The notes below the pieces were generated by a model. That model saw only the letters and a program-made list of their open reading frames with translations. It did no database searches and was not told the DNA's origin. A stretch of DNA of 64,000 nt, taken from NCBI RefSeq assembly GCF_003672135.1, contig NC_039517.1, forward strand, positions 11,928,601 through 11,992,600, read 5' to 3'. This DNA is from Ooceraea biroi (lineage: Eukaryota; Arthropoda; Insecta; Hymenoptera; Formicidae). The translations under genes were made by a program, and so were the position numbers. Shown here one piece after another: positions 11,601 through 20,776 of this stretch (positions are counted from its first letter, which is position 1; every line of letters starts with the position of its first letter).

Positions 11601-13110
11601 GCTTTCAGGGCCATTCGAGTAATATCAGTGTCGTGAATAATTACTCCTTTCTTAAGACCTTCTTTGAATTTCTCTAATGTATATGATGCAATTTCTTTCA
11701 GCTTCTGCAATCTAGTTCCACCTCTATTCACTTGTTCTTGCCATCTTCGTAATTGGCGTAAGGATGTAACTTTCCGAAATATATGTTTCACAGACTCGAG
11801 AGGTTTTGTCTTAATTGAATTAACAGGTTTCCAAAACTCAACAGCATTTCTTTTATATTCAATTGGAATATCATCATTTACACATATCATTTCCTTTACA
11901 TATGTTATTTCGTTTTCATTTTCTTCTTCCTCTGCTACTGGTTCTGTTTCAGGTATATCAAATGAATTTTCAAAATCAAGAGAATCTTCTTCGTCAATTT
12001 CGTATTTATCCTCGTACATTTTTTGCAGCATGTTTTCTATTTTCTCTTTTACTTCCATTTCCTCATTTGTAACAGGAGTTTGTGGCAAATTAAAAGTAGC
12101 AGCAGTAAACAGCAGTATTATGACGTTTCTCGGATTGAATTGCATTTTGCTTTAAAAATTATACATAATAAATTACATACATACATGCATACATGTTTAA
12201 AACATAATTAATATTCGTGCTTAAAGAATAGTAACACATTTTATTATATTTACATTATAATACGGCATTTTAATAAATATTTTATTTTATTCTCATTTAA
12301 TAATAAGCATACATAGCATTGTGTACCTTTTTTAAAATCATTGTTTTTCAAGGGAGGTCTGTTTCAATAAAGAAGTTGAATAACGTAATACATAAACGTC
12401 TGCGTATTTTCTACATATTTTCTACAAAAGATCCGAAGTACAAGAAATATCTTTGCTATACTGTAAGAAAAACATGACTAATATAAATTTATATATTATA
12501 TTTGACAAAAAATAATAAAATTGTAAAATTGTAAAAAAACATATAAAGATTAGTAGACATTTTCAAAATATCAATACATACCTACTACTCGTAGCTATTA
12601 ATAATTCACACTGATAATAGTACACGATAAGACAGTGTAACGTACTAGAGTGACGCTGGCAAAGTGACGGCATTTTATACTACTGCTCAAATGATATATA
12701 TAATATTATATATATATATGTCTACATTATCTATTTCATATCACTTACAACGTTCTTGTATTGTTCTATTACAATTCAATTTTTCCACCTATTTCATCTT
12801 TTCCGTAGATTTTAAATTAAAGTTATAGAAATAGCTGCGATCTATGATGTCTTAAGATATTAATATCATTTCTACCTAAAACAATAAGTAATAATAAGTG
12901 CAACATGTAATGTATACATCTATTCCTCTATTGTTATTAATGAAGGAAGCATCTAAAATTAGTCTGTCTCGCCGCATAGTAATCTGTTACACGACGCATT
13001 CACTTGACTGTTGGCATATTAAAGGTTCTCTTTGTTCGTTAAAAATATGTTTTACCAGTTATGATGTAGTCATCTGTTATTAAGAAAAGATGCGCACAAA
13101 ATGTGTTGCC
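8602..13110 (-). mobile_element. Pogo/Tigger-like DNA transposon with very long TIRs, copy 1 (right end lost in gap)
   Basis: Left TIR 8602-9897 is repeated inverted at 12613-13110, where the assembly gap cuts the copy; the second copy (42416-47725) shows the full TIR is about 1.3 kb. Inside the TIR, the subterminal segment from CAGTAGTATAAAATGCC (near 9826) to ACTATTATC looks like an inner pogo-type end. TA-dinucleotide runs (about 9790-9816 and 12697-12720) sit in both arms. The interior of about 2.7 kb carries one transposase pseudogene on the minus strand. Comparison with copy 2 fixes the outer boundary at about 8602, where similarity starts. Confidence 0.85.
10565..12145 (-). pseudogene. 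Pogo/Tigger-type (CENP-B-like) transposase, copy 1
   Basis: Minus-strand frame from ATG at 12145. An acidic N-terminal part is followed by a helix-turn-helix region (about residues 90-210, with RRWQEQVNRGGTRLQKL and AHNIVSRKITKF). The DDE domain then has VYNSDQSGF (first Asp) and LLLDSWNGHCP (second Asp). The third position reads QPLNVYGFRLWKNF, where pogo-family enzymes have PLD: the catalytic Asp is Asn. A C-terminal Cys/His cluster (CDVCGG, CAWCKKSLC, HFFHDHH) follows. In-frame TAA codons lie at 11477-11479 and 10694-10696; otherwise the frame is continuous to 10565. Both stops and the Asn are shared with copy 2, so neither copy encodes an active enzyme. Confidence 0.85.
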
Positions 13111-13210
13111 NNNNNNNNNNNNNNNNNNNNNNNNNNNNNNNNNNNNNNNNNNNNNNNNNNNNNNNNNNNNNNNNNNNNNNNNNNNNNNNNNNNNNNNNNN
13201 NNNNNNNNNN
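13111..13210. other. Assembly gap of 100 N
   Basis: Exactly 100 N, a conventional placeholder. The pogo TIR is cut about 0.8 kb short of its expected end, so the true gap should hold at least that much sequence. Confidence 0.95.
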
Positions 13211-13234
13211 TACTATAAATAAATAGTAATACGC

Positions 13235-13997
13235 TTATGCAATAAATAGTAATACACATTTCGTATCAATTCGGTGCACGGCCCTTAGGAAAAAAGGTCT
13301 TTTATACTTGCTCGCGAGAAATTTCGATGCATTGGACGAAACAAATTTCGCTTCATTGGATAACAGCTGTGCGGGCAAGGCCGGACGCATCGCGATAGCG
13401 CGGTGACGCCATGCGTTGTACTCGCTAACGAGACGCGATAGCACGTCCACCCATTTGTACGTTCCATTGAGTGTAAACACTTTCCACATTTCATTCTTCA
13501 GCGTATGATTAAAACGTTCCACTATCGAGGCTTTCATTACCGAGTGCGTGGAATAGTAATTTATACCGTGCTTAAAGGTCAGTTCTCGCACGTGCGAGTT
13601 GTAGAACTATTTGCCCTCGTCGGTGTGCAGGTTCCGCGGACACCTACCGCGTCGCGAAATATACTGGCGAATGACCCGGCGACCTCGCTTCCGGACTTGC
13701 GCTTGAGAGGTACGGCCCACGCGTACTTGCTCAGCGCGTCGATGATCGTCAATATGTAGCGGAAGCCTCTGTTTTCACGCGCGTACGACTGCACGTCGAC
13801 CACATCCGCCTGCACAGTTGTCGTTGTCGCCGCGTACTATTTCTTCTCCCTGGTGCGTGTAATTCGCGGGCTAGCTGTAACCTCTCCGAACTGACATTAC
13901 CGCGCGCGACTTGGTCCTCATCGCGACGCGGCGAGAGGGTCCTCGGTACGGACACTCTGACGATCCCCATCGCGTCCGTACGATTCGCTGTTCCAAC
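13235..13997 (-). pseudogene. RVE-type integrase, second (inverted) copy
   Basis: Mirror copy of the integrase at 1463-2263, with the same TAG in the catalytic core. It has additional damage: a 1-bp deletion near 13650 that shifts the frame before the second catalytic Asp, and a deletion/rearrangement near 13830-13850 just upstream of the WQADVVDV motif. The C-terminal part (13591-13235) with the ERFNHTLKNE motif is open. More decayed than the left copy. Confidence 0.8.
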
Positions 13998-14068
13998 GAT
14001 GCGCCGGTCCCTCGATTCTCCTCGTATCGCGCGATAAAGCCCGCGACGTTCGAGTTGCGTCGCGGCTA

Positions 14069-14828
14069 TTATACGGGTACGTTATAGACGTTGCTCGCGG
14101 GCTCCTGCGCAGCCTCGTTGGATCTCACGAGAGAGCCGACAGTGCTCGAGAGTCCGCTCAGCTGGTCCCTCACTTTCGACACCGCTGCCTCGATATTGAT
14201 GGCCCGTTCCTCGCACGACTGCGCGGTCGTCGTAACCTTGTCCAATCGGATCGTGTTTGATCTAGCGTCCGTTCGCGCCTTCGCCACGTTATCCGCGAGG
14301 TAGTTCAGCTCGTGTGGTGCGACTCCACATGCGTCTTCAGGGAGTCGTATCGGACTGCAGCCGTGACAACGACGCGGTGAATCTCTCCTGAGCGACGATC
14401 AGCTTCCTTGTTTCCTCGACGGCTGCGACCAACTCGCCGATCCGGCCGTTCGTCTCGTCTCGGTGCGCGTCCGTCGTGGCGGTGCGCGTCTTCAGAGCCC
14501 CGATCCTGCTTCCCAGCGCGTCCATCCTAGCGGAGAGCGACGTGGACGCACCCTCGACGACCGCCTCGCGAAGGTCGCGGTAGTCCTTGCGCTGGGCCTC
14601 GGACAACGAGTAGACCCGCTGGTCTACGTGATACCGGTTCACCGCGTCGTGTTCCTCCCGCGGCACTGCCACGTTCCGTATTCGACGCCTCTTTGCGTCG
14701 TACTCGTCGCTGTCCGGGACGAGGCAGAGAGCGTTGTCGCGCACGTAACCGCGAGCGTCGCTGGCTCGAAACATCGTAGCGTAGTCGCCGCTCCGCGCGA
14801 GGGTGGCGCAGAACTTGTTCACGGGCAT
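14069..14828 (-). pseudogene. Coiled-coil protein, second (inverted) copy, frameshifted
   Basis: Mirror of the intact gene at 629-1390. Two single-base deletions (near 14343, in the run before CTCCCTGAAG, and near 14311) break the frame in the middle of the coiled coil; start and end are otherwise conserved. Confidence 0.8.
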
Positions 14829-14849
14829 CGATGCGTCGATACTGGCGCG

Positions 14850-15527
14850 TCAGGGCGCAATGACGCCCGCCTCTCGGAGCTCCTCGATTATAGACAGGAA
14901 CTCGGCGTCGTGCGAGTCGTTGCCCGCGCCGCGCGACGCCTCGATGAGCCTGAGGCGATCCACCAGTTCGTTCGGATCGTCCCAGTGCACGTAATCTATC
15001 TTGTTGTCGTTACCCTCATGGCCGGGGTGGCGGACGTTCCATGCCGGCTCCCCCGTGACCCGCAGTCGGGCGAACGCCCATCAACGGGGCGATGATCGTC
15101 CTGTACTTGTGTCCCTTGTTACCCTTGATCTACCCTTGCTCCTGATGTCTCTGCTTGTGCGCGTTCGTCGTCAAAAGGACCTGCGGTACAGCGTAGTATC
15201 GTGCACGTTGTACACGCTCTCGTCGGGGGTTCACATGAAGATAAGCTCGTACAGACCGGGCGTACCCTCGTATCGCGTACCGCCCACGAATATTGAGTCG
15301 TCCGCGCCAGCGTCGAAGCGCTTGTTGCCGAGCATCGTGCCAGTCTCACCGATGTACACCCCGTACACGTTGTCGACGGTGCTCGTCTTGCTCGTGGGGC
15401 CGCTGCCGCTGTCCGTGAACAGTGCGCCCACGTATCTCCGACCTAGCGGTCCGAGCGTGGCTAGCAGCGCGTCCCTAATCACGTCCGTTTGCATGACCTC
15501 GGCGACGGATCGTTCCAGCGGACTCAT
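14850..15527 (-). pseudogene. GNKRFD-type protein, second copy with its 5' end
   Basis: Mirror of the gene at 1-607 with the same TGA and TAG breaks. It adds the N-terminal part missing from the left edge: an ATG at 15527 begins a stretch with SPLERSVAEVMQTDVIRDAL leading into the glycine-rich GNKRFD domain. The frame is open further upstream to about 15623, so an earlier start is possible. It is divergent from the metalloproteinase gene, with little or no intergenic space, which is compact virus-like spacing. Confidence 0.65.
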
Positions 15528-15928
15528 CGGCACCGGAGTCTTGGGCGCCGCGAACACGGGCGTCGAGCTATCTCGACAGCACAGCGGATCGATCCCTGAT
15601 AACGAACGACGAGCTGCGCACACGATTTCGCTGTTTCAAGAGTACTACCACCTTTCGGTCGACGGTACGCTGAACAAAGCGACGCACAGTGGTCAAGATT
15701 ACCAAAAACCTGGTCGAAATCCTGTACATACTCAAATTATTCTAAATCATATACACTCACTCCCAAAAAAAGCGGTACACTAAAATTTAGGGAAAAATTT
15801 ACCAACCTTCAAATGATCATAACTTGGTAAATAATGAAGATAAAAATATGTTCAAAAATGCAAAATGAAGCTTCAAGTATCCACTTTAAGAATATTTGAA
15901 TGGCAATTATGGTCGGTTATTTGATTCA

Positions 15929-16327
15929 AAATGGCGGATGACAAAATGAGAGGATGCAAAAGTGATAACCGAAAGTCCGAGTTTGTGACGATGCATGGCG
16001 TAAATTAGATATCGCAGCCTAATGGGACCAAATGCAAATGAAAGTATAGAGTGTTATCTTTAAAATGCTTTTTACCGAGCTCGATGCGATCATTTTTCGT
16101 TGAGTTGTGCAACTTTAAAAAAGAAAACACTCTGTTAAGTAAATTTGGAGTATCTCAACAAAAAATGATCGCATCGAGCTTTGTAAAAAAGCGTTTTAAA
16201 GATAAAACTCAATACTTTTATATGCATTTAGTCCCATTGGGCTGCAATACCTACTTTACACCATGTGCCATCGCAAATTCGAATCTTCATTTATCAATTT
16301 CGCATGCTCTCCCTTTCCGCCATTTTA
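15929..16327. repeat. Imperfect foldback inside the inserted transposon
   Basis: Arms 15929-16106 and 16157-16327 are inverted copies at roughly three-quarters identity by eye. The best-matching part is AGCTCGATGCGATCATTTTT against its complement around the loop near 16130. Confidence 0.8.
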
Positions 16328-16560
16328 AAAAGCTCGTCGTGCACAATTTCGATTTAAATTGCGAAAAGTAGGGTTTCAAAGCTTTAAAACCGTTTTGAAA
16401 TTTTGTGCTAGGATAGTTAGGTACCGAGATATTCAATTTCGAATTTGCAATATCGTCGATTCAGCAAGGCCTAAGGAATTAGAAAACCCTGCGGTTCGTT
16501 TAGTTCTTTTATAATTCCAACTGCTGCGTTCATTATTCTTTATACTCCAAATCCTTCTTA

Positions 16561-16740
16561 TGTGGTGTGTGGGTGTAGGTGTATGTAGGTGTGTGGGTGT
16601 AGGTGTATGTAGGTGTATGTAGGTGTGTGGGTGTCTGTGTGTGTGTGTGTATCACAAGGATGAAGACCCCGTGGTTCGTCAGTTCCACAGTAATTTAAGA
16701 CTCCAAACCCTCCTTGTGGTGTGTGTGTTGTGTGCGCGCG
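16561..16740 (+). repeat. GTGTGGGTGTAGGTGTATGTAG minisatellite and (TG)n
   Basis: Irregular tandem units of GTGTGGGTGTAGGTGTAT and shorter TGTG runs, flanked by two related unique phrases (TCCAAATCCTTCTTATGTGG and TCCAAACCCTCCTTGTGG), so the whole block appears duplicated once. Confidence 0.8.
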
Positions 16741-18290
16741 CGCATGGCCAAAATTATATTAGAGACTTACGATAATGAACTTTATACATATATAGCTCTC
16801 ATAAATGAAATGTGTTTGGACTATAACGTTAGAGAAATTAGTACGGACTTAGAACTAACAAACAATAATGTAATGACGATAAAAAACATTTTTTTTTAAA
16901 TGGATTTTGGCCACGTTTTCAGTCGTTTTGACCACTGTGCGACGCTTCGTTATATGGCTAGACCACGCTGCGGGGTGAGCGACGCGCCGAGTCGCCGGCT
17001 CGGCGTCGCGCCGTTGCGGTGGCCGAGGCTGAATCTCACGTGGAACTTCCAACTCGCGGATCGGACTACCCTGCGAACGGCTGAGACCGCCTTCGCTATC
17101 TGGGCCGCGAACTCGTCGCTGACGTTCTCGCGCGACACGAACAAGCCTGACATCATCATAGCGTTCCGCGAGGGTAGGCACACGATGCTGGACCGTAGGT
17201 ACGGCGGCGCCGTTTGTCCCGATGACCTCGATGGACCGGGCAAGGTGCTCGCTCACGCGACGTTACCAACAGGGGCCCGGGACGACGTGTCGGAGGTGCA
17301 CATAGACCACCGTGAGGCGTGGCACATCGCGCTGACCCCCAATCCGCAGAATTCGCATCATCTGCTGCGAAAGCTCGTTCACGAGATCGGTCACTCGTTG
17401 GGGCTGTCGCACACCACGGACGAGAACTCGCTTATGTACGCGTACTCACCCGCCGTGGACTGGCCGGTGGTGCTCGGTATGGAGGACGTTCTCGCCGTGC
17501 GGAATCTCTACGGCGCCGCGAAGGACGAGCCGTCGACCGCGGTGCCCGCCGAGCCTACGGTCGTACAAACGACTACGACGCCGGCGACTACGACGACGGC
17601 ATCGCCGGAACCGCCCGATCCGTGCACCTGGCGCGACATCGACACCCTGCTCGTGCTGGGAAAGCGCTTGTTCATCACGCAAGGGTAGTACGCGTGGTCG
17701 ATCGGCCTGGATGGGAAGATCGTCGACAGGCCGTTCTTCCTGAGGGATTACGTTAGGTTCCTGTCAAAGACCGTCACGCGCCTGTCGGCGGCGTATCAGA
17801 CGGTCAAGGGGACCTGGTGTTGTTCGCCGATGGTTGGGTGTACATGGTATCTTATCCATCAGGGTAATATCCCACCCTCGAGTTACGCGCGTCGTGGCCG
17901 CGACGTATGACGGATCTCGGGCTTCCGCCCAACGCGGTAATCAACGCCGCGCTGAACTCGCACACGGGTCGCACCTACGTCATATACAACGATTACGCTG
18001 TACTGGAAATGGACGAATGTAACATGACGGCTCGCGGGTACCACACGCTGCAGACCATTTTCCCGGGTATACCGTCGTCGACGTGCACGGCCTACCGCTA
18101 CACCGATGGACACCTCTACTTCGTTCATCGGGATCGCTTCTTCGCGTACAACGAGTTCACCGAGACCGTGACGAGGTCCGGGGAGTTCGATCTCGACGCG
18201 ATCGGCGTGACGTGTCCTAGGGAAGATATCCTACGGAAATTGTGGGATCTGCTCGCTCGACTCGCTCGTTCGAGCGTCGCGTTTGATTAA

Positions 18291-19169
18291 TCACACGCGC
18301 TTTCCCATCTACGTCACGCACCTTTACATGGGAGAAGAAGGATATATAATCAGCGTTTCGCTTGTGTTTCGTGATACCGGAACCGCCCAGCGTTGAGCGC
18401 GAGACTGTGCTCTCGGAGCCCTGATGATTCCGAGCGTATGGAGGGAGAGGGATTTACAGGTTGAGAGAGAACTCTTGTGTACTCAACGGTCAGTTTATTT
18501 CACTGCAATTCGTGCACCGAATCGAACTAGGCGCAGATCGGAGATCTTCAACACTTGCGGATGACGCGGCGGATTTCTTGATCGCGTCGGTTTTGGCGAG
18601 CTTTCACGCGTGCACCGATACACGAGGTGGCAGGTCGTCAAAGACACCGAATGGTTTTGTGCAGCGGCGAATCGTTGACGCGCGCCTGACGACGTTCAGA
18701 CGCGTCGGACGTCGAAATGAGAGAGCGGCTCAACAGCGAAGCGAGTTGAGAGTTACTCGAGACTCGAATTGGTTTTAGATCGATCTTTACGCGAGCGCTG
18801 ACAAAGCTCTAATAATGTTCCCGAGACCTCGCTTTCCTTTGAATCCCTCAGATAACGCGAATAACACGGTGACAACAAGGCTTCGGACGTTAGGCTCTTG
18901 ATAGATATACGTGTCTAAAAACTCGAGTCAATGTCGCGGACAGCCAGCGGATCGGCTAGCTCCATTGTTTCGAGTCGATCGAGTTCGCGAAAATAACTTA
19001 TTTGTCGCGTTCTTACATGAAAACAAGCGAGCTCGAGAACTGTCTGAAGATCTCGAATAACGACGGATTAAATTAAGATTCAATGATTGTAATTCGGAAC
19101 AGCTTGGGAATACGCCAGTCAAGCACCCTTAATCTGAGAGAAGAAGACCCACGTCCTGTCCACTGCGCG
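18291..19169 (+). other. Non-coding GC-mixed spacer of the virus-like element (possible 5' UTR)
   Basis: No conserved frame is seen in 880 bp between the metalloproteinase end and the next gene. Composition is intermediate. A TATA-like site at 18343 makes a promoter plus untranslated leader plausible. Confidence 0.35.
18343..18349 (+). promoter_or_regulatory. TATA-box candidate
   Basis: TATATAA in the context GGATATATAATC lies in otherwise GC-rich sequence, about 825 bp upstream of the ATG at 19170 on the same strand. The position suggests it could serve the gene at 19170; there is no other support. Confidence 0.3.
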
Positions 19170-19949
19170 ATGTATCAAATCAAGGCACCGCTAGAGCAGA
19201 TGGGCAACGCCGCTCCTAGTTCGGAGGCGAACGGGAGCTCCATGAAGAAACGACGTCGCGTGTAAGTTGCGTCAATGAGTCTCCACGACCTTTTTATCAA
19301 TCTTTTTTATATCTTTTTATATCTAATCAGAATCTCATATCTTAGGTGGGGAAACCTCGCCGCGATGTCCAATGTCGACGTACGGCGCATGCGGCTGCTC
19401 AGCCGCAGATACAACCTCAGCAGAACCGGCTACAAGTATCTGGAGATCGGCATAGGCGTCCCTCCGACCTTGGACACGGCGACCGTGCACGTCGCGATGG
19501 GGGACACTACCGGCAAGGAGATACTGTTGAACGCCGAGATGTGGAAAGGACTGGTGGACAGTAGAGCCATCGTCTGCGACTACCTCACGCGGGCTAACGG
19601 CGAGCACGTCATCGTACCTCCACCCATGCGAATGGACGACCTGACGATACGCTTCGCCAGCAGCAACGGTCAGCCAACCATACGCCTGGACATTCCTTCA
19701 TGTCGTTTGGCCCTGTTCGCTCCGACGGTTCGCTATCTGTACGGATTGCGGCACTGCGCCGAGCGCGTCATCGCCACGATGGCCAGCGTCGTCGGACGAG
19801 TCGAGGCAAAACTGCGCGTCTTCAAGCACGCCGCTGCGGGCGTCGAGGATCCTTCCGACGCCCCGAGGGCGATACGCGACAGGAAGGACTTCGACAACAA
19901 CGATCTGCTCGATTGCGAACTGCTCGTCGTGGTCTTCGGTAATATCTGA
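19170..19949 (+). CDS. Spliced, intact unknown protein of the virus-like element, about 231 aa
   Basis: Two exons, 19170-19261 and 19346-19949, flank an 84-bp intron with donor GTAAGT, a pyrimidine-rich AT tract and acceptor TCTTAG; joining is in frame (92 + 604 bases, 232 codons with stop). Exon 1 ends in a basic KKRRR cluster that could be a nuclear signal. Exon 2 has a conserved-looking body, including GYKYLEIG, LLNAEMWKGL and VRYLYGLRHCAERV, and ends in an acidic tail. There is no signal peptide or membrane span. A poly(A) signal lies 60 bp after the stop. Unlike its neighbours the gene has no nonsense codon or frameshift, so it may be younger, constrained or simply lucky. I do not recognise the family. 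Confidence 0.7.
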
Positions 19950-20008
19950 GTTCCGCGCTGCATACCGAAAACTCCCACGTACGCGCATAATGTATACGTA
20001 TTAGGCAC

Positions 20009-20014
20009 AATAAA
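20009..20014 (+). promoter_or_regulatory. Polyadenylation signal AATAAA
   Basis: Canonical AATAAA 60 bp after the TGA ending at 19949, appropriate for the spliced gene upstream; AT-rich sequence follows. Confidence 0.6.
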
Positions 20015-20470
20015 TACTATGTCTCTCCATTCTACTCGTTATATTATACACCGCCGTATTAGTCATGCTATATTTTTATTTATCTTACTTAATATTATAT
20101 GTATCCGTAGTTGATACAATCCGCTGTATCCGTAGTTGATAAAGTAGTGGATAATATAGGCGGGTTCTGGGACCGTTCAATTCTCGGACTAGAACCCGCT
20201 AATCGTAGAATGCAAATAAAGTCTTTTTCCCTAATCAAATTGCGTCTCTTTGTCGCGTTGAACCCACTACTCTTCCATGCGCGAGAAGATACAAAGATAA
20301 CCGTTGCGTCTCGTCCGGTGGAAAACTTATAGATAACCGCGCGACCTCGAACTCGTCCGAGCTGGTTCGAGCGTGACGCGATCGTCGTCGATGTCGCGTC
20401 AGATCGCGGGACGACCGTCGAACCGCATCCCGCGAAAATTAAGGAATTTCCAAAAATAGAACGTTATCGG

Positions 20471-20648
20471 CCGGAAAACCACATCCGGTTCGGGGACTCG
20501 TCGCGGGACCACCACGACGACACGGGCGTCCAAAACGGAACGTTATTGACAGGAAAACCACATCCGGCACAAAAATATCTCCCACCAGGACCCGACTCGC
20601 TTCCGACGACTGACCGGAAAACCACATCCGCCGGAAAACCACATCCGG
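20471..20648 (+). repeat. Four copies of a GGAAAACCACATCCG motif
   Basis: The 15-mer GGAAAACCACATCCG occurs four times (near 20473, 20551, 20616 and 20633), with spacing falling from about 78 to 17 bp. It lies in a GC-rich block (20330-20770) unlike its surroundings. Outer GGCGGGTTCT (about 20157) and AGAACCCGCC (about 20756) are inverted, so this may be the inside of a short transposon. Confidence 0.8.
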
Positions 20649-20776
20649 GAAATCCAGTGGCGAGGGAAATCCAAAATGGCGCTCCCGCCCGTTTTCCCCC
20701 TCCCCTCCTCGCAAGCCACGCCCTCTTCCCCTCACCCCCTCGAGCCCCATGGGTTAGAACCCGCCCTATATGCCTA

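Larger units (their letters stand above)
13211..15456 (-). repeat. Right arm of the inverted duplication of the virus-like element
   Basis: Reverse complement of 1-2262 with scattered small indels, for example about 20-30 bp rearranged near 13830-13850 and single-base deletions near 13650, 14310 and 14343. It starts directly at the gap and runs into further element sequence beyond 15456 that is off the window on the left side. Confidence 0.9.
15686..16938. mobile_element. 1.25-kb non-autonomous DNA transposon inserted in the metalloproteinase gene
   Basis: It is bounded by ACAGTGGTCAA at the left and its reverse complement TTGACCACTGT at the right, with an exact 7-bp direct repeat GCGACGC at 15679-15685 and 16939-16945. 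The interior is AT-rich with a foldback (15929-16327), GT-rich minisatellites (16561-16740) and one 61-codon frame (16714-16899, GTG start) that I cannot assign. Ends resembling hAT or P-type transposons suggest one of those superfamilies. A related pair of ends occurs at 36966 and 38007. Confidence 0.85.
15601..18290 (+). pseudogene. Matrix metalloproteinase with hemopexin-like region, split by a transposon
   Basis: The prodomain end lies at about 15620-15685 (ISLFQEYYHLSVDGTL). Beyond the inserted transposon the frame resumes at 16946 with the cysteine-switch motif PRCGVSD, the catalytic zinc site HEIGHSLGLSH (near 17382-17414) and the Met-turn SLMYA. A Thr/Pro-rich hinge (about 17540-17620) and hemopexin-like repeats to 18290 follow. 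Breaks: a 1253-bp insertion at 15686, TAG at 17686-17688, a frameshift near 17800 and a further in-frame stop near 17866. MMPs are secreted or membrane-tethered zinc endopeptidases that cut matrix proteins; no signal peptide is visible because the 5' end is unresolved. High GC content and direct contiguity place the gene in the virus-like element. The ATG at 16900 lies in the transposon and is not the native start. Confidence 0.85.

Noticed and set aside
16900..17688. ATG at 16900 as the metalloproteinase start
   Set aside because: The first 45 bases are the end of the inserted transposon; the native frame comes from 15620-15685.
16960..18290. Metalloproteinase as an ordinary host gene
   Set aside because: Direct contiguity with the virus-like genes after removing the insertion, shared GC content, no host-like introns and the same decay pattern. 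Not fully excluded without a phylogeny.
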